From Flavobacterium ajazii (GTDB taxonomy: Bacteria; Bacteroidota; Bacteroidia; Flavobacteriales; Flavobacteriaceae): 64,000 bases of DNA. Positions 53,621-62,016 of the stretch are shown here, in pieces; within the stretch, counting starts at the first letter, position 1; every line of letters starts with the position of its first letter. The stretch is taken from NCBI RefSeq assembly GCF_010614725.1, contig NZ_JAAEHL010000007.1, positions 186,001 through 250,000 on the forward strand. The letters are read 5' to 3'. A program made the translations under genes and the position numbers. Under the pieces are notes generated by a model, which saw only the letters and a program-made list of their open reading frames with translations, ran no database searches and was not told the DNA's origin.

Positions 53621-54400
53621 TTACAATGGTTCTGCATAGTCTTTGTCTTCTTGGATGTGTAAATTATTGGCCTTTGAATGTTCTTTAATTTGCGGTGAAT
53701 TGATTGAAAATTTAGAAGTCGTGAGCATCCAGTTTCTAGCAGCTGCATTCCAGTCCTTCATTTTGGTTTTTCCACCAATTAGCCAACCATTACTCGTATA
53801 ATAATTAAAAAATCGCTCTGCTTCAAGCTCAGGATAATCTTGATATTTGAAATAATCCTTCACCAAATCCAAACTCGGACTTTCTTTTTTTTTCGCGGAA
53901 CTTTTTTTTTCTTTTTCATCAATTTCTAAAAAATCTTCTTCAATTGAACTTTCTAAATTGCTTTCAATAGATATGTTTTTATTGTTTTTAAATGTTTGTT
54001 TATTATTATATATATGCGGTTCAATAGCCTGTTCAGTAACCTGACCATTAGCTTGTTCACTTATTGGTTTTGTTAGTCCATTCATTGAACTACTTTGAGG
54101 CTTTTTCCCATCAGAAAGATTATGCATTATTACTTCTGTGCCGTGATAAGGATTATAGGACGGTAAGTATTCTATAAAACCGAGCAATTGCAATTCCTTA
54201 ATACACTTGTGATAGGTTGCCTTTGAAGCAATTCTACTGGCTTTCATCATTTCATCCCTAGAAATTGTAATCGGGTTTTTAAACCGATTTACATTCCAGC
54301 TTTGAAACAATGCCAAATACAAACTAATGTGAGTTGGGTAAATGATTTCTTCATTGGAAATGCAATTGAAAAAACCTGTCAAGTGCTTAATGTAATTCAT
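53621..54400 (-). CDS. Replication initiator with winged-helix N-terminus
   Basis: A 259-residue protein. The N-terminal winged helix reads PTHISLYLALFQSWNVNRFK with MMKASRIASKATYHKCIKEL (about 22-75). A charged linker follows. The C-terminal part has FFNYYTSNGWLIGGKTKMKD and WNAAARNWM (about 190-225), the ending of DnaT/DnaD-type replisome organisers in phages. Works with the downstream DnaC-like ATPase. Confidence 0.75.
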   Translation of the reverse strand: MNYIKHLTGFFNCISNEEIIYPTHISLYLALFQSWNVNRFKNPITISRDEMMKASRIASKATYHKCIKELQLLGFIEYLPSYNPYHGTEVIMHNLSDGKKPQSSSMNGLTKPISEQANGQVTEQAIEPHIYNNKQTFKNNKNISIESNLESSIEEDFLEIDEKEKKSSAKKKESPSLDLVKDYFKYQDYPELEAERFFNYYTSNGWLIGGKTKMKDWNAAARNWMLTTSKFSINSPQIKEHSKANNLHIQEDKDYAEPL

Positions 54401-54414
54401 TCGCTAAGATTACA

Positions 54415-54702
54415 TTACTTGAAAAGAGCTGTGACCTTTTTTTGTGTATTACCGTTCAGAACTTTTTCAATATCTGAATAGTTGTAATACATTATACCTC
54501 CAATCTTGGTAAAAGTAAGTGTACCATTGATTCGAAGGTTCTGTAGTGTTCCTGGGGAAATGTTAAGCAACTTTCTAACTTCATTGGATTTGAGCCATTG
54601 CTTTATTTGTTGAGATTGAGGTTGAATGATTTGTTTTAAATCATTCAAAAGAAGACTTCTGAATTCGTTTAAGTCTTCACGTGTAATTACTTCGATTGCC
54701 AT
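54415..54702 (-). CDS. Helix-turn-helix (excisionase/MerR-like) protein
   Basis: A 95-residue protein with the HTH_17-type segment VRKLLNISPGTLQNLRINGT and the wing FTKIGGIMYYNYSDIEKVL (about 42-80). In Bacteroidota integrative elements such proteins commonly sit beside RteC and act as excisionases or regulators. Here it lies between RteC and the replication initiator. Confidence 0.75.
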   Translation of the reverse strand: MAIEVITREDLNEFRSLLLNDLKQIIQPQSQQIKQWLKSNEVRKLLNISPGTLQNLRINGTLTFTKIGGIMYYNYSDIEKVLNGNTQKKVTALFK

Positions 54703-54791
54703 AACGTATATTTTAGATTGTTATGGAACAAATTTGTAGTATTTGAATTGTTTTATTTCACAACGGAGATTATGCTGTGAACGAATTTTAA

Positions 54792-55694
54792 TTAAACTAT
54801 ATCATCTGCATTGTCCATTCTTTTTAAAAGAGTTTCATTTAAAGATGTAATGAATTTTGTTCTTTCGCTCTTTCTAGCTCTTATTTCAAGGAATGCACGA
54901 CGATACTGCCCTAAATCAACCTCAAAAATGTGTTCGAAATACTCGGCAATATCTTTTAAATCTAAAGCACCATTATTAAAAACTCCTTCTGAATGCAATG
55001 CATACAATAATTCAATCAATGCTACTTTTGAGCCTGTCCACATCAATTTGATGTTCGGTTTGCGTTGTGATTTTTCACCACTATCTTTATTTTCAATCAT
55101 AACTAATTGATTTTCTAAGTATAATTGAATTAAGTCGTTTGCTAGAATTTGGGCTACTTTAAAGTCATGTGAAGTACTAAACGTTATGTCGGTTTCAAAA
55201 TAATAATTATCAAGCGCAAGTTTAATGTCAAACTTACCTCTTTGAAAGTATTTATAATCAAGGTAAGTGCTTCCTGATCTGTAATACTGATAGAATTCTA
55301 ATTCGTTGTCGAAGAATGACTTTAACTTTAAAAGCTCGTTATGGTAATATTTTTTCAAAATTCTATTTCCTCCATTAGGTCTTTTCATTTCAATCTTATA
55401 AATCATATTAAAATAAATAAGCTTTGAAGTGAATTGGGGTTTTATTTCTTTGAAAAAAAGAATTTCTTCTGTATCTGTTTTAAAAGAACTTTTAGAAATA
55501 TTTTTTTTAATTGTATTTATTGATTTTAAAATCATGTCAATTGCATTTTCACATTTTTTGATTTGATTGTCGATTTCTAAATCAATAAAATTTAATTGCT
55601 CATTAAGTTCAACTAACTTGTTAAGAACTTTATTATTCAAAATAACTAAAAAAATATAGATTATTATAAGCAGAGTATATAAAGTAAAATGCAA
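54792..55694 (-). CDS. rteC: RteC-family regulator of element excision
   Basis: A 300-residue protein with the RteC signature in its C-terminal half: IKLMWTGSKVALIELLYALH, SEGVFNNGALDLKDIAEYFE and LGQYRRAFLEIRARKSERTK. In Bacteroides conjugative transposons RteC activates excision genes. Here it accompanies an excisionase-like HTH gene and suggests regulated excision of the element. The N-terminus has a hydrophobic start (LYTLLIIIYIFLVILN) that may not be part of the native protein. Confidence 0.8.
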   Translation of the reverse strand: MHFTLYTLLIIIYIFLVILNNKVLNKLVELNEQLNFIDLEIDNQIKKCENAIDMILKSINTIKKNISKSSFKTDTEEILFFKEIKPQFTSKLIYFNMIYKIEMKRPNGGNRILKKYYHNELLKLKSFFDNELEFYQYYRSGSTYLDYKYFQRGKFDIKLALDNYYFETDITFSTSHDFKVAQILANDLIQLYLENQLVMIENKDSGEKSQRKPNIKLMWTGSKVALIELLYALHSEGVFNNGALDLKDIAEYFEHIFEVDLGQYRRAFLEIRARKSERTKFITSLNETLLKRMDNADDIV

Positions 55695-55753
55695 TAATTA
55701 CTATTATAACAGTTAAAATCTCAATACAATTTTCATTGATGATTTTGTGTATT

Positions 55754-56635
55754 TTATTTTTCATCTATCAAAAGCATTTCGTTCAATCTATTTAATACTT
55801 CAATCCAAACAGAGTTTTTCATATTCTTTTTGAAAAAGCCAAAATGACCAATTTGATCTACACCGATTTGATTTGGATTAAAAATTGTGTAAACAATCTC
55901 TTCATCACTAATAATGTTTCTCCAAAAATTAGTCACATTTTTTCTCGTAGAAATCTCATCATCTGTAGTTAAAAAAACATGAATTGGAAATTTAATTCTT
56001 TTGAAATTTTCTGTAAAAACTGATTTCCCATTAAATTTCTTATCAAAAAAGTAATCTTTTTTTTCTAGCCAATTTCTCCATTCATATACAACGTTTTTTG
56101 GTAAGTCCTCCATAAATCCAAAAGATTTTGCTTTTACATATCCTGTAAAAAAAATACTTATTGGAGAAAATAAATAAAAAAAGAAATATGCCTTGATTCT
56201 ATATTTTAAGGGCATGTATGAATAATAACCCGAAGAAACAGCAAAATTTACAACTCCTTTTATATTTTCCAAACTCTGGATAAAACCAATTTGTTGACCA
56301 CCAACACTATGTCCCACAATAAAAAAAGGTAACATGATAAATCTTGTTTCTAAGTATTTTTTTATAGCAGTCATATCTTTTAATCCATAATCGGAATAAG
56401 AAAAATTCACTAATTTTAAATCCATTAGTTTGGATTCTCCAATTCCTCTATAATCCCAAAGGCAACATAAATAATTATTTTCAACAAGAAAATTAACAAA
56501 AGGAAAGTAAAATTCTTTCCTAATACCTGTACCACAATTAAATTGAATAACAGCTTTGGGATTTTGAGGTTTCACAATTAAACCTTTTAAAATAGTGCCA
56601 TCATCACACTTTACCTCAAAACTTTCTTTTTCCAT
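55754..56635 (-). CDS. Alpha/beta hydrolase
   Basis: A 293-residue serine hydrolase. The nucleophile elbow is FFIVGHSVGGQQIGF (Ser about 110), the acid lies in FLTTDDEISTRKNV, and the His is in DQIGHFGFFKKNM (about 265). The oxyanion region NCGTGIRKEFYFPF is typical of the BAAT/dienelactone-like branch. Substrate unknown. Begins the stress-cargo group, 4 bp downstream of the AraC regulator gene, and is likely co-transcribed with it. Confidence 0.75.
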   Translation of the reverse strand: MEKESFEVKCDDGTILKGLIVKPQNPKAVIQFNCGTGIRKEFYFPFVNFLVENNYLCCLWDYRGIGESKLMDLKLVNFSYSDYGLKDMTAIKKYLETRFIMLPFFIVGHSVGGQQIGFIQSLENIKGVVNFAVSSGYYSYMPLKYRIKAYFFFYLFSPISIFFTGYVKAKSFGFMEDLPKNVVYEWRNWLEKKDYFFDKKFNGKSVFTENFKRIKFPIHVFLTTDDEISTRKNVTNFWRNIISDEEIVYTIFNPNQIGVDQIGHFGFFKKNMKNSVWIEVLNRLNEMLLIDEK

Positions 56636-56639
56636 AAAA

Positions 56640-57554
56640 TCAGTTAAATGTTTCTCTAAACTCTAACGGTGAAAGATTAGTTTTAGATTTAAAAAATTTA
56701 TTGAAAGATTGAGGAAATTCAAATCCTAATTCATACGCAATTTCGCTTACTGTTAAGTCAGTGGTTGATAGCTTTTCTTTTGCTTTTTCAATGACCTTGT
56801 CTTGTATATGGTGTTGGGTACTTTTACCAGTAAGATTTTTTAATAACCCACTTAAATAACTTTGTGAGATTTTCAAGTTTTCGGCAAGGTATTCTACTTT
56901 AGGAAGCCCTTTGGTCAATATTTCTTCACTATCAAAATATTTATTCAGTAAAATTTCTAATTGGTCAAGGATTTTGTGATTTGAGATCTTTCTTGTGATG
57001 AATTGTCTTTGATAAAATCTTTCGGAATAATTCAAAAGCGATTCAATATGAGAAATAATAATTCCTTGAGTGAATTTGTCAATATTGGTACGATACTCTT
57101 CGTCAATATTTTTAACTAATGAATTAATCAACATTTCTTCCTTTTCAGAAAGAAATAATGCTTCATTTACAGAGTAATTAAAATATTCATATTGCTTTAT
57201 GGCTTTGGTTAAAGGTGTGTTCCAAAGAAAATCAGGATGGATGTATAAAATCCATCCTTCTCTATTTTCATCATCTGATTCTTTACTTTCAAGTTTAATA
57301 ACTTGCTTGGGTGCTGTAAAAATCATTACACCTTCATCAAAATCGTAAACCTGCTGGCCATATTTAAAATTGAAATTCACCCCCTTTTTTATAGCAATGG
57401 AATAGCAATCACAGATAATACTACCAGTCCCTGCTGGTATATTAACTTTTGAATAATCAATAACACTTACAAGGGGATGCTTGGGTTTTTCTAAATTACA
57501 AAAACGGTGTAATTCAGTTATGCTTTTAATGTGATGAATTTTTGTATTACTCAT
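56640..57554 (-). CDS. AraC-family transcriptional regulator
   Basis: A 304-residue protein. Cupin-like N-terminal sensing domain (about 30-160) and a C-terminal double HTH: VEYLAENLKISQSYLSGLLK and DLTVSEIAYELGFEFPQSFN followed by KFFKSKTNLSPLEFR (about 215-300). It probably controls the adjacent quinone reductase, DoxX and azoreductase genes in response to an electrophile or quinone. Confidence 0.85.
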   Translation of the reverse strand: MSNTKIHHIKSITELHRFCNLEKPKHPLVSVIDYSKVNIPAGTGSIICDCYSIAIKKGVNFNFKYGQQVYDFDEGVMIFTAPKQVIKLESKESDDENREGWILYIHPDFLWNTPLTKAIKQYEYFNYSVNEALFLSEKEEMLINSLVKNIDEEYRTNIDKFTQGIIISHIESLLNYSERFYQRQFITRKISNHKILDQLEILLNKYFDSEEILTKGLPKVEYLAENLKISQSYLSGLLKNLTGKSTQHHIQDKVIEKAKEKLSTTDLTVSEIAYELGFEFPQSFNKFFKSKTNLSPLEFRETFN

Positions 57555-57563
57555 AATGCAAAT

Positions 57564-58499
57564 TTAAAAAACTATTACAGTTCTACCTTTTACGCCTTTG
57601 CCATTTTCAATTTTTATAAGCTCATCAATGGTATTTTCAAAATTTATTTCTTTGCCTATTCTTGGTTTTAATTTGCCTTTTTCAACAAGTTCGGCAATAT
57701 CAGCAAGGTGTTTCATACCTGCTGTGGCAAAGGTAAATTTATATTTGGGCTTAAATAAGCCAGTAAGCATTGATTTAGGTGTAGGATTTATATCCACAAA
57801 TTTGCCATTTGGTTTTAACATTGAAAAGCCGTCTGTTTGTTTCATTAAACCTGCTGTGTCAAACACCACATCAAATAGCTCTGACTTTTTCCAATAATTT
57901 GGCTCGTTGTAATCAAATATTTTATCTACACCTATTTTTTTTGCTTCTTCAGTTTCAGTTTTTGAACAAGTACCTGCTACCCAAGCTCCCTTTTCTTTTG
58001 CTAACTGTACTGCCAATGAGCCAACAGCACCAGTACAACCATTTATGAGCACTCTTGTATTTTTATGTACTTTAGTTTTTAAAAACAATGCTGCCCAAGC
58101 TACAGTTGCACCAATTGGCAAACAAGATGCCTCTGAAAATGAAATATTAGTTGGCTTTTTTGCAATAAATTTTGATTGAGTAATCAGTTTTGAAGCAAAT
58201 GCTCCAGGTTTTTTTACATCCATAGTGCCAAAAACTTCATCACCTACTTTAATATTTTGCACATTAGCACCTACGGCTTCAACAATACCTGCAAAATCAT
58301 TTCCTATTCCTTTGGGAAATTTTTTTCCCATAATTAGTTTCATATCTCCTCTCCGTTGTTTCCAATCCAATGGGTTAATAGCTGCTGCTTTTACACTTAT
58401 TTGTACTTCATCTGCTTTTAACTGTGGTAGTCCATACTCGCCTATGTACATTTCTGATGCACTTCCATAGTTGCTAAACTGTATTCTATTTACTTTCAT
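57564..58499 (-). CDS. Zinc-independent NADP-dependent quinone oxidoreductase (MDR family)
   Basis: A 311-residue medium-chain dehydrogenase/reductase. GroES-like half with AINPLDWKQRRGD and GNDFAGIVEAVG, then a Rossmann half with TRVLINGCTGAVGSLAVQLA and GVDKIFDYNE. No structural zinc cysteine cluster is seen. Such enzymes reduce quinones or enones at the expense of NADPH. Part of the AraC-controlled cargo. Confidence 0.85.
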   Translation of the reverse strand: MKVNRIQFSNYGSASEMYIGEYGLPQLKADEVQISVKAAAINPLDWKQRRGDMKLIMGKKFPKGIGNDFAGIVEAVGANVQNIKVGDEVFGTMDVKKPGAFASKLITQSKFIAKKPTNISFSEASCLPIGATVAWAALFLKTKVHKNTRVLINGCTGAVGSLAVQLAKEKGAWVAGTCSKTETEEAKKIGVDKIFDYNEPNYWKKSELFDVVFDTAGLMKQTDGFSMLKPNGKFVDINPTPKSMLTGLFKPKYKFTFATAGMKHLADIAELVEKGKLKPRIGKEINFENTIDELIKIENGKGVKGRTVIVF

Positions 58500-58517
58500 A
58501 ATTTCTTTTTTAAATTA

Positions 58518-58892
58518 TTACTTAATCATTGGTTTGTATTTATCCGCATTGGTTACTATAGCCCAAACTACTACAGCAAATAATATATACGCTACCATAC
58601 CGCCAACAGCATCATAAGCCAAGTGATGGCAAACAATACCAACTAAAACAGGCAATAGAACAATGGCTCCTAAAGCTCTTGATTTAGGAAATACTAAAAG
58701 TACACCGCCAATAATTTCAACTATACCTGTTAAAGGTAAAATCCATTTCACACTCATTATTGAACCAAATGCTTTAGTTAGTTCTTCGGACATTTGAGGC
58801 AGTGGCATATAATGGAAAAACTTATTGAAGCCAGAATTGGCTAACATTAGACCTGTTAGGATATATAATCCTGTTAAAATTTTTTTACTCAT
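58518..58892 (-). CDS. DoxX family membrane protein
   Basis: A 124-residue protein with four membrane helices (LTGLYILTGLMLANSGFNKF at the start, ILPLTGIVEIIGGVLLVFPK, ALGAIVLLPVLVGIVCHHLA, VAYILFAVVVWAIVTNADKY). DoxX proteins are found with redox-active partners such as azoreductases and quinone reductases, as here. Confidence 0.8.
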   Translation of the reverse strand: MSKKILTGLYILTGLMLANSGFNKFFHYMPLPQMSEELTKAFGSIMSVKWILPLTGIVEIIGGVLLVFPKSRALGAIVLLPVLVGIVCHHLAYDAVGGMVAYILFAVVVWAIVTNADKYKPMIK

Positions 58893-58926
58893 TTTTTTTA
58901 AATTTATTTATTAATTAGAAAATTGG

Positions 58927-59526
58927 TTAACTTATATGAATACTTTGCACTGCATTTGAAAATGCTGTTTCACTAATGCCCGGAATTGATAAACCCTCGA
59001 CTCTAAATGTTGTAATATCAGAAAGACCAATAAAACCTAAAATAGTTTTTAGATATGGCTCGGTAAAATCGTGGGATTTTCTTGGACCTTGTGAATAAAT
59101 ACCGCCTGATGAAATTGATAAGTAAACTTTCTTGCCCGAAAGCAATCCAACAGGACCTTCGGCTGTATATCGAAAAGTTTTTTGAGCTCTAACTATTAAA
59201 TCAATCCAAGATTTTAAGATTGATGGGATAGTTAGATTATAGATAGGGACTGCAATTACAATAAAATCTGCTTGTTGGATTTCATCAATAAGTTTGTCAG
59301 AAATTTTGATAATATCCTCTTTTATTAGAGCATCTATTTCCTGACTATTGGAAAACGCCCCAAAGTGCTGGTCAGAAAAGTGAGGCAGAATGTCAATTGC
59401 AAGGTCTCTAACCGTTAAAATACCAGTAGGATATTTTTTTCGTATTTCCTCTACGATAACATCAGACAATTTTGTGCTTGATGATTTTTTGCCATTTAGG
59501 CTTGACTTAATTTGTAGTATATTCAT
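58927..59526 (-). CDS. azoR: FMN-dependent NADH:quinone/azoreductase
   Basis: A 199-residue flavodoxin-fold enzyme with the AzoR hallmarks: PIYNLTIPSILKSWIDLIVR (FMN binding, about 96-115), FRYTAEGPVGLLSGKKVYLS and SSGGIYSQGPRKSHDF, then LKTILGFIGLSDITTFRVEG. It reduces quinones and azo compounds with NADH. Last complete gene of the cargo before the broken SnoaL-like gene. Confidence 0.9.
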   Translation of the reverse strand: MNILQIKSSLNGKKSSSTKLSDVIVEEIRKKYPTGILTVRDLAIDILPHFSDQHFGAFSNSQEIDALIKEDIIKISDKLIDEIQQADFIVIAVPIYNLTIPSILKSWIDLIVRAQKTFRYTAEGPVGLLSGKKVYLSISSGGIYSQGPRKSHDFTEPYLKTILGFIGLSDITTFRVEGLSIPGISETAFSNAVQSIHIS

Positions 59527-59703
59527 TTTTATTAAAATTATACTACAAAGGTCTTAACCTTAAATGACGTTGAAGTAGCTCAATCTACTTTTATTGTATC
59601 TAAATTCGGAATAATTTAAAAGCCTCTTAACCGTAAATAGTAAGAGGCTTTTAAAATTTCAATATTGCAAAATAATATTTTATGGTTCAATTGCAATAAT
59701 TGG

Positions 59704-60032
59704 TTAATCAATTATCCATAGCCAACTGCCATCAGTCTGTTTCTTTGAAACTTCTACTGTTACCATAATTCCTGAAACTTTCGTTGATGTTAGTGCAATG
59801 TTATCATTAATTATTTTAGGCCTATTTGTAAATTTTCAAATTTAGGTTTACTGGCAATAACTTGCTCATAAAAAGGTCGCATTTGTTCTTTACCACGTAA
59901 TAACACTTTCCTTCTTCAAGTGCAACTACTGCATCATCTTCAAATAATGATAACACAGCTTCTAAATTTACTTCTACAATGATATTGTAGACATAAGGTT
60001 CTAAACTCTTCTGGTGAAAATGCTTTCTTCAT
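59704..60032 (-). pseudogene. Broken SnoaL/NTF2-like gene
   Basis: Coding sense is spread over three frames: start MKKAFSPEEFRTLCL, then VEVNLEAVLSLFEDDAVVAL, then LLRGKEQMRPFYEQVIASKP and IALTSTKVSGIMVTVEVSKK, ending DGSWLWIID. The NTF2-like fold (polyketide-cyclase-like small proteins) is recognisable, but at least two or three frameshifts separate the pieces. The gene is not functional as read, unless sequencing errors are involved. Confidence 0.7.
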
Positions 60033-60149
60033 TTTTAATAATTTGAATTTTGAAATTCAAAGATCTTAGTTATCTAATTGAAAAATGTATTTAAATCTAT
60101 TTTTGTTGTAGCTATATATGAGGATATAAAAATTAAAAAAATAGATAAT

Positions 60150-61397
60150 CTAGCATAATTTCACAAGCAATCCTTTAGTGTCTGATAAAATAAATTTGTT
60201 TTTTAATATTTTCATATCCTCACTCACTTTTCTATCCAACACTTTAGCATAATGTTGGGTAGTTCTCAAATTCTTATGTCCAAGCATTTTGCTAACACTT
60301 TCAATTGGAACGCCATTTGTAAGCGTTACAGTCGTAGCGAATGTATGTCGAGCAATGTGGAAAGTTAATTCTTTTTCAATTTTACAGATACCTGCAATTT
60401 CTTTTAAATAAGCATTCATCTTTTGATTAGAAAGAATAGGGAGTAATTTTTCTTCTCCGACACATTGAGGATGATTCTCATATTTATCAATTATCATTTG
60501 AGTAACTGGTAAAATTGGAATTTTTGAAGCACTTTCAGTTTTTTGACGGTGTGTGAAAATCCATTTTTCTCCATCAATTCCAATACTTATATGAGATTTT
60601 GTCAAGTTTTTGACATCAATATACGCCAGTCCAGTAAAACAGCTAAAAAGGAATATATCACGAACAAGAGAAAGCCTATCATTCTTTAAATCTTTTTCTA
60701 TAATATTCTGAACCTCTTCTTCAGTTAAATAAACACGCTCAACCTCTTTAACTTTTGCCTTATAGTTTGCAAAGGGATTTTTTTCCAGCCAATCATTAGC
60801 CAAACAAATCTTGATTATTTTACTGAAGTTCTTGATGTATTTTACAGCGGTATTATTAGAGCAGTTTCTAACGCTTCTTAAATAGAATTCGTAATCGGTA
60901 ATGAAAGCATGGTTTATTTTAGAAATCTCAATATCTGAGATATTGTATTTCCATTCCAAAAACTCAATTGTATGCTTTAAAGAAGTAGTATAACGCTCTA
61001 ACGTTCCTGGAGCATATTCTTTGCCTACTAACTCTTTTATTTTGTTGTTATGGTCTTGAAAGATAGGGACAAGCATGCGCTGTTTTTCATCAGAGCCAAA
61101 AAGCAATTCTTTAAAGTTATCAATATTCAATTCTTGATTCTTATGAATTAGTTCCATTTGAATATCTAATACTTTAGATTTTATTACATCAAGATAACCA
61201 TTTATTGAACGGGCTTCCTCTGTAGTGCCTTTCATTTTACACGCTTCAGATAGCCATCGGTTAGGTTCTATAAATTTTTTAGTACTGAATTCTGTTCTGA
61301 TACCATTTACAGTTAGACGGACATAAATTGGAAATTGCCCTTTGGCATTAGCCTTTGAAGATTTTGCATAGAAATGCAGGTTTACTTTCGCTTTCAT
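60150..61397 (-). CDS. Tyrosine integrase of the element
   Basis: A 415-residue integrase. Arm-binding domain (LHFYAKSSKANAKGQFPIYV), SAM-like core-binding part, catalytic domain with Arg in FSCFTGLAYIDVKNLTK (the usual Arg is replaced by Ala in GLAYIDV), His-x-x-Arg in FHIARHTFATTVTL, and LGHKNLRTTQHYAKV with Tyr. Position next to the tRNA-Ser fits the element's own integrase. The R-to-A change in the first motif (GLxYxD, where Arg is usual) is worth checking, although several Bacteroidota transposon integrases share this feature. Confidence 0.85.
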   Translation of the reverse strand: MKAKVNLHFYAKSSKANAKGQFPIYVRLTVNGIRTEFSTKKFIEPNRWLSEACKMKGTTEEARSINGYLDVIKSKVLDIQMELIHKNQELNIDNFKELLFGSDEKQRMLVPIFQDHNNKIKELVGKEYAPGTLERYTTSLKHTIEFLEWKYNISDIEISKINHAFITDYEFYLRSVRNCSNNTAVKYIKNFSKIIKICLANDWLEKNPFANYKAKVKEVERVYLTEEEVQNIIEKDLKNDRLSLVRDIFLFSCFTGLAYIDVKNLTKSHISIGIDGEKWIFTHRQKTESASKIPILPVTQMIIDKYENHPQCVGEEKLLPILSNQKMNAYLKEIAGICKIEKELTFHIARHTFATTVTLTNGVPIESVSKMLGHKNLRTTQHYAKVLDRKVSEDMKILKNKFILSDTKGLLVKLC

Positions 61398-61524
61398 TTT
61401 ACTGACTGATTAATTATTTATCAATTTAAATTCTCAATCCAAGCCAAACAAGATGTTTAATGAGTGAACTAGCTATTTAATTCATCTTTGAACCCAGTGT
61501 TTGCAAGGGTTAAAGGATTTTAGC

Positions 61525-61558
61525 GAGACCCTAGATTTCTAGTTTTTTCTAGGGTCTC
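61525..61558. promoter_or_regulatory. Inverted repeat near the right end (arm-type site)
   Basis: GAGACCCTAGA at 61525-61535 and TCTAGGGTCTC at 61548-61558, a perfect 11-bp dyad. It contains the AGGGTCTCG motif also found near the left end at 24150. Located between the integrase gene and the tRNA, where integrase and excisionase sites are expected. Confidence 0.5.
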
Positions 61559-61616
61559 GATTTAGTCCCTTTAGCGATAAGATTTCTTGAATAATTTGGT
61601 ATATCAGCAAAAGCAA

Positions 61617-61650
61617 AAAACCCCGAAAATCATAAGATTTTCGGGGTTTT
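61617..61650 (-). terminator. Terminator of tRNA-Ser copy 1
   Basis: AAAACCCCGAAAAT / ATTTTCGGGGTTTT, a 14-bp perfect stem with a T-run in the minus direction. It differs from the terminator of copy 2 and lies on the element side of the junction, so the element supplies it. Confidence 0.8.
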
Positions 61651-61673
61651 GACACCATTTAGGATTTTTTTCA

Positions 61674-61688
61674 GCGGAGAAAGAGGGA
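61674..61688. other. attR (15-bp tRNA-Ser 3'-end repeat)
   Basis: GCGGAGAAAGAGGGA, the reconstituted 3' end of the tRNA-Ser gene, identical to attL at 24077-24091. The element side carries a replacement 3' end and terminator, keeping the tRNA functional. Confidence 0.7.
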
Positions 61689-61759
61689 TTCGAACCCCCG
61701 GACCTGTTACAGTCAACAGTTTTCAAGACTGCCGCATTCGACCGCTCTGCCATTTCTCC
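61675..61759 (-). tRNA. tRNA-Ser (anticodon UGA), copy 1
   Basis: 85 nt. Acceptor GGAGAAA pairs with TTTCTCC, discriminator G. D-arm region GGCAGAGCGGTCGAATGC, anticodon loop CTTGAAA (anticodon TGA), long variable arm TTGACTGTAACAGGTC and T-loop GGTTCGAATCC. CCA is not encoded. Its 3' end coincides with the element junction. Confidence 0.93.
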
Positions 61760-61791
61760 AGTATGTCGCTATCATTGTCTGATTGCGGGTG

Positions 61792-61799
61792 CAAATATA
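61792..61799 (-). promoter_or_regulatory. Promoter -7 element of tRNA-Ser copy 1
   Basis: TATATTTG on the minus strand, 32 bp before the tRNA 5' end, matching the Bacteroidota -7 consensus TAnnTTTG. Confidence 0.6.
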
Positions 61800-61861
61800 G
61801 AATGTTTTTTTGATTGTAAAAAATTTTTTGGAAAATAATATACTGCTATTATAAAAAAAAG

Positions 61862-61890
61862 AAACCCTTTAACAAAAAGTTAAAGGGTTT
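61862..61890 (-). terminator. Terminator of tRNA-Ser copy 2
   Basis: AAACCCTTTAAC / GTTAAAGGGTTT, a 12-bp perfect stem with a T-run in the minus direction. It is almost identical to the orphan terminator at 24041-24068. Confidence 0.8.
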
Positions 61891-61899
61891 GAAGTCTTG

Positions 61900-61984
61900 C
61901 GGAGAAAGAGGGATTCGAACCCCCGGACCTGTTACAGTCAACAGTTTTCAAGACTGCCGCATTCGACCGCTCTGCCATTTCTCC
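61900..61984 (-). tRNA. tRNA-Ser (anticodon UGA), copy 2
   Basis: Identical in sequence to copy 1 as read: same acceptor, anticodon TGA in loop CTTGAAA, long variable arm and T-arm. The tandem duplication provides a spare copy, so insertion at one gene is tolerated. Confidence 0.93.
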
Positions 61985-62016
61985 AGTATGTCGCAATCCT
62001 TTTGTGATTGCGAGTG

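Larger units (their letters stand above)
24077..61688. mobile_element. 37.6 kb integrative element at tRNA-Ser
   Basis: The 15-bp sequence GCGGAGAAAGAGGGA stands at 24077-24091 beside an orphan tRNA terminator, and again at 61674-61688 as the 3' end of an intact tRNA-Ser. This is the signature of integration into a tRNA 3' end. A tyrosine integrase (60150-61397) lies next to the tRNA-side end, as usual. The interior holds a second recombinase, AbiE, a DISARM-like operon, a virus-like block, RteC, a stress cargo and an excisionase-like HTH protein. Tail, terminase and conjugation genes are not seen. Whether the virus-like block and the defence part arrived together is not known. Confidence 0.75.

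Noticed and set aside
40318..54702. A tailed prophage or a conjugative element
   Set aside because: No terminase, portal, tape-measure or tail gene, and no relaxase, coupling protein or Tra gene, could be found on reading all products.
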